Source of the DNA: a virus
Length of the DNA stretch: 22,212 nucleotides
Virus record (IMG/VR): IMGVR_UViG_3300035216_000306
Location: 1-22,212 of that record
Reading direction: 5' to 3' (one strand)
Both the position numbers and the translations under genes were made by a program. Below the pieces are notes generated by a model. That model was not told where the DNA came from. It made no database searches and was given only the letters and a program-made list of their open reading frames with translations. Within the stretch, counting starts at the first letter, position 1. Each line of letters begins with the position of its first letter. Shown piece by piece: positions 5,236-13,517 of this stretch.

Positions 5236-5439
5236 TCAATCCATGTCTCCACCATAACTGATGCAGGTCTTTTTGTTTTCTGCTGATGACCTACACCACT
5301 GTCTCACATAAGAATCTGCATCTGTGGTCATTCTGAGATGAGCGTCGTTATGGACTATCCCTATGAATGTTATCGTTCCCAACATAATAAGACTGATCAG
5401 CACCCCTGGATGCGTTAGAGATTTTAGAAATAATTTCAT
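5236..5439 (-). CDS. Small membrane protein with two Cys (67 aa)
   Basis: The product starts MKLFLKSLTHPGVLISLIML, with a membrane helix at about residues 12-30. A polar part with a His, Arg/Asp-rich region and two cysteines follows (RQWCRSSAENKKTCISYGG). The ATG lies at the very end of the T-run of an intrinsic terminator and has no visible ribosome binding site other than the hairpin bases. It may therefore be expressed only by read-through, or start at a later codon such as residue 19. Function unknown. Confidence 0.55.
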   Translation of the reverse strand: MKLFLKSLTHPGVLISLIMLGTITFIGIVHNDAHLRMTTDADSYVRQWCRSSAENKKTCISYGGDMD

Positions 5440-5466
5440 AAAAAAAGGGGATGCCGTCGCACCCCC
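5440..5466 (-). terminator. Intrinsic terminator after the porin-like gene
   Basis: GGGGGTGC pairs with GCATCCCC (eight pairs including one G-T) around the four-base loop GACG, followed by seven T. It lies 38 bases past the stop of the 121-residue secreted protein. The T-run leads straight into the next ATG. Confidence 0.88.
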
Positions 5467-5504
5467 AGTATAACATCTAGATGTTTATGTGTTTATATGA
5501 ACAA

Positions 5505-5870
5505 TCAGAAGTTGAACTTAGCGCCCAACTTACCACCAAGACCGAAGTCATCATCGTCGTCAGCCGTCAGGAAGGAGAGCTCACCGTATACTCCGATAGA
5601 ATCGGTGACAGGGACGCCAACTCCTGCTTTACCAGAGAACTGGGTGTCAGTTTCTTCACCGTCAACAGCGACGATTGCAGGACCAGCCTGGACGTAGTAA
5701 GAAGCATCACCTGCTTCTCCTTCAAATCCTACGTGCAGGTCTGTGGTTGCAGCGGTATAGTCATCGCCAACCCAACCAGCATTGGTTTCGATATTGACGT
5801 AGGGACCTGCAAGGGCAGCGCCTGCGGACATGGACAGAGCAGCAGTTGCTGCGAATACAGATTTAAACAT
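5505..5870 (-). CDS. Secreted porin-like beta-rich protein (121 aa)
   Basis: A clear signal peptide (about residues 1-21, MFKSVFAATAALSMSAGAALA) is followed by alternating short strands rich in Gly, Asp, Tyr and Val (GPYVNIETNAGWVGDDY; TDLHVGFEGEAGDASYYVQAG). The protein ends in FGLGGKLGAKFNF, a C-terminal aromatic residue typical of outer-membrane beta barrels. The size would allow a small barrel of about eight strands. Placement in the outer membrane of the infected cell is likely but inferred. It has a strong dedicated promoter, a long structured leader and its own terminator, suggesting high monocistronic expression. Confidence 0.75.
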   Translation of the reverse strand: MFKSVFAATAALSMSAGAALAGPYVNIETNAGWVGDDYTAATTDLHVGFEGEAGDASYYVQAGPAIVAVDGEETDTQFSGKAGVGVPVTDSIGVYGELSFLTADDDDDFGLGGKLGAKFNF

Positions 5871-5889
5871 TTGTTTTACCTTTTTGTCT

Positions 5890-5980
5890 CGTAGAGTTTA
5901 ACCTACGGATGGAAAGAGACTCGACGCGTCTCTGTTTGTTTGAACTACATGCCCCCAACCTAAGTTTGCGAGGGTAGGGC
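5890..5980 (-). promoter_or_regulatory. Structured 5' leader of the porin-like gene
   Basis: Between the terminator-like hairpin and the start codon the leader contains three further foldable elements. GCCC...GGGC with inner ACC/GGT pairs spans 5980-5951. AGAGAC/GTCTCT, a perfect six-pair stem with a seven-base loop, spans 5933-5915. CGTAG/CTACG, a five-pair stem, spans 5907-5890. AAAGG lies close to the ATG as ribosome binding site. It matches no riboswitch class I can name with confidence. It may control stability or translation. Confidence 0.45.
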
Positions 5981-5987
5981 ACTGTTG

Positions 5988-6020
5988 AAAAAATCTTGTG
6001 AGGAATTGTCGTCTCACAAG
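5988..6020 (-). terminator. Intrinsic terminator of the glycan operon, or 5' hairpin
   Basis: CTTGTGAG and CTCACAAG form a perfect eight-pair stem around a ten-base loop, followed by ATTTTTT. It lies about 30 bases after the stop of the last glycosyltransferase. It also begins exactly where transcripts from the overlapping promoter (6056-6028) would start, so the same hairpin could protect the 5' end of the porin-like mRNA. Confidence 0.75.
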
Positions 6021-6022
6021 CT

Positions 6023-6056
6023 TATTTATTATAATATAAAACTATCAACCCGTCAA
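6023..6056 (-). promoter_or_regulatory. Strong promoter with overlapping late-type box
   Basis: TTGACG (6056-6051) and a perfect TATAAT (6033-6028) are spaced by 17 bases. The -35 overlaps the TGA stop of the last glycosyltransferase. AATAAATA (6030-6023), close to the T4 late consensus, overlaps the -10. This would drive the porin-like gene early and possibly late. Confidence 0.8.
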
Positions 6057-6850
6057 TCTTGTGTTGGTTGATGTGAGGATTCCACTACTCTTCCAAAATA
6101 AGGATCAAAGTTCATTAGTTCCTCAATGGTCATCTGTGCTCCGGCATTGGACCAGAAGTTGAATTGTGCATTGAAGTTATGCTTATGGAAAGCATCAACA
6201 TGATCAGGATGAATACTGGATCCCAGTTCAATCTTATACAGAAGAAGTGGGATAGAGTAGGTGTTACCAGAGTTGTAGATGAGATCATCAGCTACAGGTC
6301 TCGGACGTACACCATTGTCTAGTTTGTACTTGTCCCCTCTTGTATGAAGTCTTAATAACTTCTGAGCGTGATGTCTAGTGATTAGATAACAAGCTGTAGA
6401 GAACTCATTCACGAACCTTTTATGGATCTTGATATTGATATCACCAGTACAGATGATAGCGATTTGGACAACGTCCCAATCATAAGGAACTTTACCATAG
6501 AAATCTTTCCATGTAAAGTTCCAGAACTTTACTAGATCGAGACTACAATCGTCTTCCATTATAATTGCATAGGGATCATCCGTCTCCTCTACGAAGTGTC
6601 GGAGAGCCCTGAGATGTGACGTTACACACCCTACCTCACCAGAAGACATCATATCAGGGTAACGACCCTTCAAAATCTCTCCTAGATCACTTTCACGGCC
6701 GTCATAGGCAGAAATACGATGGTAGTTCTTTACCTCCCAGTATTTGAACTGGTCCTCCATGAATTCCCATCTCTCAGGTTGCCCATCCAGATTAATACAA
6801 TAAATGGGTCCAATGTTCTGGAGTTTATAAACTGACTTATTCTTGTCCAT
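6053..6850 (-). CDS. Glycosyltransferase family 25 (LPS-type)
   Basis: GT25 enzymes transfer galactose or related sugars in lipopolysaccharide and glycoprotein synthesis. From ATG at 6850 the 265-residue protein has the family start IYCINLDGQPERWEFME, then GEVGCVTSHLRALRHFVE and the acidic nucleotide-sugar/metal site YAIIMEDDCSLD. A later basic region contains RPRPVADDLIY. The frame is open 29 codons further upstream, but that part overlaps the previous gene and reads poorly, so the start with a 14-bp overlap is preferred. It is the last gene of the glycan operon, directly before the terminator. Confidence 0.85.
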   Translation of the reverse strand: MDKNKSVYKLQNIGPIYCINLDGQPERWEFMEDQFKYWEVKNYHRISAYDGRESDLGEILKGRYPDMMSSGEVGCVTSHLRALRHFVEETDDPYAIIMEDDCSLDLVKFWNFTWKDFYGKVPYDWDVVQIAIICTGDINIKIHKRFVNEFSTACYLITRHHAQKLLRLHTRGDKYKLDNGVRPRPVADDLIYNSGNTYSIPLLLYKIELGSSIHPDHVDAFHKHNFNAQFNFWSNAGAQMTIEELMNFDPYFGRVVESSHQPTQD

Positions 6851-7661
6851 TGATACGTCGTTTGTAATAATCTTGGGATGTAATATATTCTCGGAGTGTT
6901 TCGGAATCCATCTTCTGGACTCTACTCCACTCTTCATTATTCTCAGTCATATGGGGGTTGGTAAACCAAGAGTTGGGTGTCCTCTCATGTTCTAGGTGAT
7001 AGACCATAGAATTCAACCTTCCAACATTATACCCCAGAGTGCCAAACCTGTAAAATCTTTCAACGTCTTCTGGAGCATATGCAATAAAGTTCTCATTCTC
7101 CAACCCACCTTCAATATAGACATTACGATTGAAGAACTGACAGAACCCATACTTAGAATCATACTTAGTAGATTTCTTTCTAAGGATAGAAAAATCAAAT
7201 TCTTCAGTCAAGAATTCAGATACAAGTTCATCATCAGCTATAACACGATACTGGTAATCACCATCACCATATGGGTACACTACATCAGACTCTTTGTCAA
7301 GAATAGTGTTATATGCACTTAGATAAGACTCTACAGGGAGAAGGATATCACAATCATAGTTGACCACAATCTCAGTCTCACTCTCCATAATCATGTCATT
7401 TAGGATAGACTGACGATGAAATGTTTGTGATTCGGAGAATACAAACTGATGAATGAGACCTTTGATATCACCACAAAATTCAATGATCTGAGGTAGTGCC
7501 TCTTCAACAAATATAGAACGGTCATCAACCTCTCTAAGAATGATAGTAGTATCAAAATTTGATAACAAATAACAAACTGAAGTGATAACATTCCTAAGTC
7601 TATCGTCTGACTCAATTCTGACAGGGATAATAAAAGTTGCTTTAGTTAAGTCATGTTTCAT
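6837..7661 (-). CDS. GT-A fold glycosyltransferase, GT2/galactosyltransferase-like
   Basis: The N-terminus KATFIIPVRIESDDRLRNV is the usual GT-A nucleotide-binding opening. The metal-binding D-x-D is NYDCDILLP (about residues 100-106). The C-terminal acceptor half has YGFCQFFNRNVYIEGGLENE followed by YAPEDVERFYRFG, like the GG-(x)n-E-D-x-x-x-x-R segment of galactosyltransferase C-terminal domains. At 274 residues it is complete. It overlaps its neighbours by 11 and 14 bp. The sugar and acceptor are unknown. Confidence 0.8.
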   Translation of the reverse strand: MKHDLTKATFIIPVRIESDDRLRNVITSVCYLLSNFDTTIILREVDDRSIFVEEALPQIIEFCGDIKGLIHQFVFSESQTFHRQSILNDMIMESETEIVVNYDCDILLPVESYLSAYNTILDKESDVVYPYGDGDYQYRVIADDELVSEFLTEEFDFSILRKKSTKYDSKYGFCQFFNRNVYIEGGLENENFIAYAPEDVERFYRFGTLGYNVGRLNSMVYHLEHERTPNSWFTNPHMTENNEEWSRVQKMDSETLREYITSQDYYKRRINGQE

Positions 7662-8403
7662 CTGGGTACTCCCTTGTGTCTTTATTTTTCTCCAAAACGT
7701 AATCCAATTCTTCTTTGTTTACTAACCATGGGCCTTCAGGATGTTCAATTCTAGTATCATATTGAACACTAGATGAACTTACACGATTGTCATGTTCCCG
7801 ATTCGATGTCAAGACATCAGATATAATGTACGGCATTCCATAATTATATCGCATCCTATGGTAGAAGTCAGTATCCATGAGAAGAACCAACCTTTCGTCG
7901 AATTTAACAAACTTATCAGTCAAAAATGAGACACAAGATGGACTACCTAATAGGTTCCTACCCTCCAACATCATGTCAGTCCACCTAGGAACCTTCATTC
8001 TTGAGTGAGTGCATCCATCTTCAGTATGGGCAAAACCATTGAAACACCAACTAAATCCTTTGTCGAAACAATGAATGATATAGTTTAATGCCCAGGGATC
8101 TATGAATAGATCGTCCTGAAACATAATCTTAGTAATCTTACCTTCACACATCTCTATAGCAGAGTTTGTGTTGGAGGGCCCATTACCTCTATTCTTTTCA
8201 TTCTTGAAGTATTGGATTTTGAAATTATCAGCAAACTCTCCACAAACATTTAATATTTCATCGTTCTGAGAGTGATCAGAGATGCAAACTTCATAGTTCT
8301 TGTACTTCTGATTCTTTATACTTTCAAACAATTGATAAAGATACTGAGGGCCTGTGCCTTTCATCTCATATGTGGGAATGGCAATTGAGATGGTAGGACT
8401 CAT
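7651..8403 (-). CDS. Family 2 glycosyltransferase (GT-A)
   Basis: The product begins TISIAIPTYEMKGTGPQYLY, a standard GT2 opening. YEVCISDHSQND follows (donor-binding strand and acidic residue), then NRGNGPSNTNSAIE and the metal site KIMFQDDLFID. The C-terminal half (about 130-250) has the aromatic and acidic pattern of acceptor sites. It is complete at 250 residues with no membrane helix, so it acts on a soluble or membrane-face acceptor. Its ATGA overlap with the fucosyltransferase-like gene argues for coupled translation. Confidence 0.85.
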   Translation of the reverse strand: MSPTISIAIPTYEMKGTGPQYLYQLFESIKNQKYKNYEVCISDHSQNDEILNVCGEFADNFKIQYFKNEKNRGNGPSNTNSAIEMCEGKITKIMFQDDLFIDPWALNYIIHCFDKGFSWCFNGFAHTEDGCTHSRMKVPRWTDMMLEGRNLLGSPSCVSFLTDKFVKFDERLVLLMDTDFYHRMRYNYGMPYIISDVLTSNREHDNRVSSSSVQYDTRIEHPEGPWLVNKEELDYVLEKNKDTREYPDET

Positions 8404-9191
8404 ATTTTAGTCCATCTTTTGGGGACAATATCTTCAGTGTTATTAGAAGCCGTATAACCATTAGTACCAAACCATTTCTTAGGTGCAATGACCTTAGGGT
8501 CTGGATTATGACTCAACCATGCACCCCACCAAGAGAATGAACTATTAGCAATGATATAGTCATCACAGAGGGTCATCAAACACATATCATAGACATTGTC
8601 CTCGGTCTCAGAGACCATAAACCTATCTGGTTGAAAGATGTCTTGACTCTTACACCACTCGATGTCGTCAGTGAAGATGACAACAGGTCTCTTTACATCA
8701 AATTTACTCAATGCCTCTTTATAATACTCAAGGCTACAAGGTGGATGATCTTGAGACTTCTCCACATAGTCAGTCCTACGAACATGAAGTGCAATAGGTT
8801 CAACGAACTCTTCCATTACTTCCTTACAATTGGCAATCACATCATCTTTGAATGTGAAGTCCTCTCGGATTGAGTCAGCAATTTTATTGAAGTATCGTTC
8901 TGTTTGAAAGTAACCATAGAGGCTAGTGTCATCAGGACATTTATCAAAAAGTTCTGGATCAAAGTTAAATTGTTTTTCTTGCAGATACTTATCAGCAACT
9001 TTACCCCTGTTCTTTAGGTGAGGCATCGTGAAAACATCAAATAGTTGATGATCATTCCATTCATCCTTAAAATCACTTTCAGGGATAGTGAAATCATATC
9101 CTCTATTGTGTGCAATACCTCTAAGGGTTGCGTATTGGAACATCTGATTTCCCAGTCTTCCAATAATACCAAGGTGATTAAAACCAATCAT
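8400..9191 (-). CDS. Family 11 glycosyltransferase (alpha-1,2-fucosyltransferase type)
   Basis: GT11 enzymes move L-fucose from GDP-L-fucose onto galactose. All three signatures are seen in order: GRLGNQMFQYATLRGIA at about residues 11-27, ALHVRRTDYVE at about 133-143 (the H-x-R-R-x-D motif that binds the GDP sugar) and ANSSFSWWGAWLS at about 215-227. At 263 residues it is slightly short for the family but complete. The operon contains a GDP-mannose 3,5-epimerase-like gene, so the donor here could be GDP-L-galactose or a related sugar instead of GDP-L-fucose (inference). Confidence 0.9.
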   Translation of the reverse strand: MIGFNHLGIIGRLGNQMFQYATLRGIAHNRGYDFTIPESDFKDEWNDHQLFDVFTMPHLKNRGKVADKYLQEKQFNFDPELFDKCPDDTSLYGYFQTERYFNKIADSIREDFTFKDDVIANCKEVMEEFVEPIALHVRRTDYVEKSQDHPPCSLEYYKEALSKFDVKRPVVIFTDDIEWCKSQDIFQPDRFMVSETEDNVYDMCLMTLCDDYIIANSSFSWWGAWLSHNPDPKVIAPKKWFGTNGYTASNNTEDIVPKRWTKI

Positions 9192-10054
9192 AATAATTTT
9201 AAAATGTTGTTGACACGGTTGACATAAGTGTGTTTGTCCTTAATGAACTGCATGGCCTCCCTCATATTAATACTACCACTCTTCTCTGCCTGGACAAGGT
9301 TATTGTAGAGAGTTTCTGGAGTACCACCGAAAACTACATAATCACCAAAGGATTCCTTGATAAATGGTGAGTTTGTTCCTGTAACTCTACCATAACTGAT
9401 GTTTTTTTGAATACGACAGGGGATATAACCACACTGAAGATGCCAGTCACTTCTAAAATCTGGACAGACATAAGAATCACGAATCAATCTACGATTATCC
9501 GAGTGTTCGATTGATTGGGTATATAGTTCAATTTGTTTACCATCTTTTTCTGCATAATATGCAAAGTTTTCAAGCCAATAAGGGCCCTGTTCATACATCA
9601 TCCCCACATAGTTGATATTTTTCTTTGATGGATCAAACTTCTCATAGTTATCCACATCAATTTCATGAGGTAAAAGATCTGTTCCCCATGTTTGATAGAG
9701 AGTTCTGGTTGATTCATCCCAGTGACAAAGATCTTCTACTTTCTCAAAATCAACTGTATTACGAATACAGTTACCAAGTTTCAATACGTTCTCATATGGT
9801 ATACCATTGTCAGTAAAATACTTTGTATCAATATGATGAGTGATATACTTACAATCTTTCCTGAGAGGCATATTAGACTTTTGTGAATCCTCCACAAAGA
9901 ACACCGTATCAGTATAGTCAAGGTGGTGTGTATATTCATTAGACACCCATTTCACATCATGACCCAAGTGTTCAAAAGTTTTGAAGTATGTGTCATGAAT
10001 ATATCCATGTGTGGACGTGTGGATGGGGTAATGTCCCCAGATAATAATCTTCAT
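9188..10054 (-). CDS. Putative GT-B type glycosyltransferase (288 aa)
   Basis: The N-terminus MKIIIWGHYPIHTSTHGYIH, with a following TFEHLGHDVKWVSNE, resembles the first Rossmann-like domain of GT-B enzymes. YVGMMYEQGPYWLENFAYYA is like the start of their second domain. The C-terminal part contains PCRIQKNISYGRVTGTNSPF and GDYVVFGGT, similar to the donor-site region where a conserved Glu/Asp follows. The match is by pattern only, and no single family can be named. Position and 4-bp overlaps on both sides place it in the glycan pathway. Confidence 0.6.
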   Translation of the reverse strand: MKIIIWGHYPIHTSTHGYIHDTYFKTFEHLGHDVKWVSNEYTHHLDYTDTVFFVEDSQKSNMPLRKDCKYITHHIDTKYFTDNGIPYENVLKLGNCIRNTVDFEKVEDLCHWDESTRTLYQTWGTDLLPHEIDVDNYEKFDPSKKNINYVGMMYEQGPYWLENFAYYAEKDGKQIELYTQSIEHSDNRRLIRDSYVCPDFRSDWHLQCGYIPCRIQKNISYGRVTGTNSPFIKESFGDYVVFGGTPETLYNNLVQAEKSGSINMREAMQFIKDKHTYVNRVNNILKLL

Positions 10055-10728
10055 AAAACAGTTCCCGCAGGGAGATGATAATGGAATCCAAATGGGGTGA
10101 TACCCCTAGTTTCTGGTACAGGTTTCTCATGAGCGAACCTGGCAGCAACAGTAACAGGTGCAAACTTACAACCTAATACCTCGTATATATGTTTGTTGTG
10201 GACACAGATACATCCGTCTTCTGCGGTATTGTTAGCACCCATATGTTTATAGAAGTCACCCCAGTTCACATCAAAATGAACATAAGCATGTTGTGGTACT
10301 TCTAATAGTTTCTTTGACCTGAGGGTAAATCCACCATTACCAACTCTTTGGTGGCCACCCCAAGGGTCAATATATGCCCCATCAGAGTGTTCCCATGGAG
10401 CTCCAATGTAGTCATACTCTAGCCATAATGGGTCCCACTTTTCAGGGTTAATAATAAACCCATCAGCCTGGATAGTAATACAGTGAGTTGTATCTACATG
10501 TTTCTGTAGATCATAGATCATATAGTGACTATACTCATCAATAGAAGTAATCTTTGGACACTTCTCTACAGTGATACCTGCGTCTTCAAAGTCAGGACGA
10601 TCCTGATCTGATACAAGTTTAACATCACCAAAACGAATACCCTGTATGCTCTTACGAAAAGCATACAGGGTCTGTTCAAAATTTACACTGGATACACAGA
10701 TAAGTGTTACATCAGGTAAATCAATCAT
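10051..10728 (-). CDS. DUF5672-type glycosyltransferase-like protein
   Basis: The protein shows the features of the DUF5672 family, often found in glycan clusters: HCITIQADGFIINPEKWDP (a D-containing donor site), then YDYIGAPWEH and RVGNGGFTLRSKKLLE. A histidine-containing region follows, with AEDGCICVHNK and FAHEKP. I use the ATG at 10728 because AAGGAG sits seven bases upstream. A start 15 bases further up would put that site inside the gene. The 225-residue protein has no membrane segment and overlaps its neighbours by 4 and 8 bp. Confidence 0.75.
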   Translation of the reverse strand: MIDLPDVTLICVSSVNFEQTLYAFRKSIQGIRFGDVKLVSDQDRPDFEDAGITVEKCPKITSIDEYSHYMIYDLQKHVDTTHCITIQADGFIINPEKWDPLWLEYDYIGAPWEHSDGAYIDPWGGHQRVGNGGFTLRSKKLLEVPQHAYVHFDVNWGDFYKHMGANNTAEDGCICVHNKHIYEVLGCKFAPVTVAARFAHEKPVPETRGITPFGFHYHLPAGTVL

Positions 10729-11722
10729 TGAAGACTCCTTCACTCAATAGTTTAGTGAAAGCCTCAGTCTTCTTTGAATTGTAAACGCTATTAGCCCATG
10801 CCATATAGTTACTACCAGCTTTGTAGTGAAAGATAAAAGACTCCTTTATTGTATCATCTTTTTCCAATTTTAGGAAGTCCACGAAGGTTGGTTTAGGAAA
10901 TCCAGTTTTGTTAGTCTCATTGATAATATCAATGAAGTTATCAGAGAAGTAATCCCAGTAATTATCTCTGGGTGATTGATGGTCAAAAGTATTGTGGTCA
11001 CTAGCTTGTCTGTTCTTGACATCGATACTCATCTCTTCAAGATTGATGAAGAACTGGGCACAACCATTCACATTAACTTCAATTTCATCACCCCTATCAT
11101 CAAGGACACCCCATTGTTCAATATTGAGTGTCCTTAGTTGGTTCTGATACTTCTTAAGATAGTGATGACCCTGTCCACCAACGTCAACTCTTTCTCCAAG
11201 AACCTCACCACAACCCCAATCCATCTCTTCAGGATTAGGCATGTTGGGAATATCAGCAATAAAGAAACCATTCCAGGGGTAATGTACCCTGTGATCATTC
11301 CCCCTATACGCATGAACAATACCAAAGTTATTATTACCCATCATCTCCTTGAAACTGACATCCTTAATGAGGAACATGTCAGAATCAATGTTGATAACAA
11401 GGTCATCATGTTTAGTCATGTAGTTAATCCAAGCCCACTGGGTGGGATAAGAACATGCTAGATTGGCATTTGCATATTGGTCACCTGTGAAGTTTACCTC
11501 ACCATGAGATACCCTCATCGATGGATCCAGGATAACCTTGAGAGATTCAACCCCAAGTGACTCACAGATACTATCAATCTCTGCAGTCCTCTCAACACTA
11601 TCTACGGCATTGTTGATGACAATGTACTCAAAGTCATCAGTCACATGTTTCTTGATCGTCTCGTACTGAAGATTAATAAAGTCAGGTCTCTTGTCAGACA
11701 GAGTGTAAATTTTAATAGTCAT
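10721..11722 (-). CDS. Putative GT-A glycosyltransferase (333 aa)
   Basis: The protein opens MTIKIYTLSDKRPDFINLQY and has FEYIVINNAVD, a beta strand with donor contacts. WAWINYMTKHDDLVINIDSD then contains a clear D-x-D (NIDSDMFL, about residues 111-118), as expected for a metal-dependent sugar transferase. HAYRGNDHRVHYPWNGFFIA follows. The C-terminal 150 residues look like a separate acceptor domain (IEVNVNGCAQFFINLEE; FIFHYKAGSNYM). No exact GT family can be given from sight. It is coupled by overlaps to a GT11-like gene and a DUF5672 gene. Confidence 0.7.
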   Translation of the reverse strand: MTIKIYTLSDKRPDFINLQYETIKKHVTDDFEYIVINNAVDSVERTAEIDSICESLGVESLKVILDPSMRVSHGEVNFTGDQYANANLACSYPTQWAWINYMTKHDDLVINIDSDMFLIKDVSFKEMMGNNNFGIVHAYRGNDHRVHYPWNGFFIADIPNMPNPEEMDWGCGEVLGERVDVGGQGHHYLKKYQNQLRTLNIEQWGVLDDRGDEIEVNVNGCAQFFINLEEMSIDVKNRQASDHNTFDHQSPRDNYWDYFSDNFIDIINETNKTGFPKPTFVDFLKLEKDDTIKESFIFHYKAGSNYMAWANSVYNSKKTEAFTKLLSEGVFND

Positions 11723-12684
11723 CGTGTGCGCTTATAGAATTGTTTGGACTCTTTGAACATCTCATATTCAATCTTACAGTCGGTTCCTGTCATCAAATCA
11801 CCTTGACGATCCAACCAGTACCACTCATCAACGATAGATTCGTCAGGTCTCCACCAACCATTAGAATTTTTCCAATCGAACCAGTATCTTGGAGCAATAA
11901 CATCACACTCTTTATTGGTCCAAACAGGCCAGAAAGAAAAAGTGGATGCGGAAATGATTGCGTTCTTTGATGTATTAAGGATAGAGTAGTCAATACCAAC
12001 AGGACCACCTGGGTACTTGTACCACCCAATACTTCCCTGGTATGGATCCTTCTCCTCCATGATTGCAGAACCAACAACCTCAGCAAAAGGAATGAACTTC
12101 CTTGCACTCTCTGCATCATCAGTAACACAGACAAACTTCATGTTTGGATTCTTCTCCAACATGTGTTTTGCTGCATTCTGATAATACTCAGGAGGAAGCC
12201 AAGATGCACCAGTGAGATAGTCACCGCCCCGGAACTGGATTACGCAAATATTGTCAGAAGAATACTGAGTAATCTTCTCATCATAGTCCAACCACTTGAT
12301 GATATCATCACGATACTCCTTGATATATCCCATCTTCTGGAAACATCCTTCAACTTTTGTATTGTCTGAAAGATTGTTCCACAGATTGTCATCAAAGAAC
12401 ATCACTTCCTCTCCACCGAGATGGGGAGGATAACGTTCATCACGTTCTTTGTAGTAGTTTTCAATCCCTTCTGGTAGGGTTTCAGGTGGCCCTCCTTCTG
12501 GACCCGAACCACCCACAACTTCCTTACCAAAGTCGAAGTTTGTCATGAAGGCACATGCCTTGAATGGGTTGGACTTCTTTACTCCCCACTCATAACCATT
12601 TTTTTCTGCAAGAATTCTAGGAACAACCAGATTCCACAATTGGTTTCCGAGTCCAGAACCACTATAAAGTTCAGATACAATCAT
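11719..12684 (-). CDS. Divergent GT11/fucosyltransferase-like protein
   Basis: The N-terminus SGSGLGNQLWNLVVPRILAE matches the GT11 opening (G-x-G-N-Q-L/M-x-x). ICVIQFRGGDYLTG corresponds to the H-x-R-R-x-D-Y motif but with Gln-Phe-Arg-Gly-Gly-Asp. ISASTFSFWPVWTN corresponds to the third motif (N-S-S-F-S-W-W). The altered second motif means donor specificity may differ from the canonical GT11 at 8400-9191. A long insert (about residues 55-95, Gly/Pro/Glu-rich) is unusual. At 321 residues it is longer than its relative. Confidence 0.7.
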   Translation of the reverse strand: MIVSELYSGSGLGNQLWNLVVPRILAEKNGYEWGVKKSNPFKACAFMTNFDFGKEVVGGSGPEGGPPETLPEGIENYYKERDERYPPHLGGEEVMFFDDNLWNNLSDNTKVEGCFQKMGYIKEYRDDIIKWLDYDEKITQYSSDNICVIQFRGGDYLTGASWLPPEYYQNAAKHMLEKNPNMKFVCVTDDAESARKFIPFAEVVGSAIMEEKDPYQGSIGWYKYPGGPVGIDYSILNTSKNAIISASTFSFWPVWTNKECDVIAPRYWFDWKNSNGWWRPDESIVDEWYWLDRQGDLMTGTDCKIEYEMFKESKQFYKRTR

Positions 12685-13517
12685 TTAATTAAGTCTGCAA
12701 ATTTGTCTTTATTCTTCAAGATATACTCTGGGTAATCATCAAGGGGGACAGGTTGATAGTTAGTATAATGTCTACCTAACGGATCCTTATTATCCTTGAC
12801 TCCAGCTACATTCTGTTTGATTTGTTCGGTATTTAGTTCCGAGTGTGCAGCACACTCAATTTTCTTCAATACCCTTTCCTCAACAGAGAGACCTTCACTT
12901 CCAACATAGCTCCAGTGCCACCCACCAGGGAAAATTCTGGAGTTCTTTTCTTTCTCCTGTATGCTACGGAGTTCTGACAGGGTATATTTCTCAAGAATAG
13001 ATCTTCCAAATACTTTTGTACCCATCCATCTTGGTCTATCCCCATAGTCCCAGTCTGGAGTCATACCACGAATTGTACCACTAACTTCCACAAGATTCAA
13101 GTATCCCATGCAGTTTTCTTGAGCAAAATGGAAGATAACATTCTGTTCAAAGTATTCTCTTATGTCTTTAATTGCCTCTGGATTAGGAACCTCATCAATA
13201 TCACTCCAAATAATAATGTCATCTTCAGATGAGTTTTCCAATACTACATCCTTGATCTTATCTTTCTGAAATACATCCCTCTGATATGGATGAAGATCTG
13301 AGGAGGTTGTGTCCTCAACAATGTTGTGGATAATCTTATGACTAAACTTAGAGAACCTTTCCTTATTCTCACTATAGAAGAGAGGTTTGTCTATCCCAGA
13401 GAAGGTTTTGGTTGCCTCACTGATGATAAAATAATCAACATAAGGATCCAGAACATTCAACCTTATTTCTAGGATATCTAGTTCATTGAAGAATGGAAAT
13501 ACGTCAATTACTTTCAT
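12681..13517 (-). CDS. Family 17 glycosyltransferase
   Basis: GT17 is the family of the eukaryotic enzyme that adds bisecting GlcNAc, with many bacterial and viral members. The N-terminus VIDVFPFFNELDILEIRLNV, then DYFIISEATKTFSGIDKPL, a central DDIIIWSDIDEVPNPEAI with the metal-binding D-x-D-E, and GGWHWSYVG near residue 198 are all typical. It is complete at 278 residues. AGAAGAG lies two bases before the ATG. It overlaps the epimerase gene by 14 bp and the GT11-like gene by 4 bp. The donor may be UDP-GlcNAc by family analogy, which is untested here. Confidence 0.88.
   Translation of the reverse strand: MKVIDVFPFFNELDILEIRLNVLDPYVDYFIISEATKTFSGIDKPLFYSENKERFSKFSHKIIHNIVEDTTSSDLHPYQRDVFQKDKIKDVVLENSSEDDIIIWSDIDEVPNPEAIKDIREYFEQNVIFHFAQENCMGYLNLVEVSGTIRGMTPDWDYGDRPRWMGTKVFGRSILEKYTLSELRSIQEKEKNSRIFPGGWHWSYVGSEGLSVEERVLKKIECAAHSELNTEQIKQNVAGVKDNKDPLGRHYTNYQPVPLDDYPEYILKNKDKFADLIK

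Noticed and set aside
5890-5980. Glutamine-type (glnA or downstream-peptide) riboswitch in the porin-like leader
   Set aside because: It shares only short pieces such as GUUCA with these cyanobacterial elements. The conserved core I remember is not seen, so no riboswitch class is claimed.
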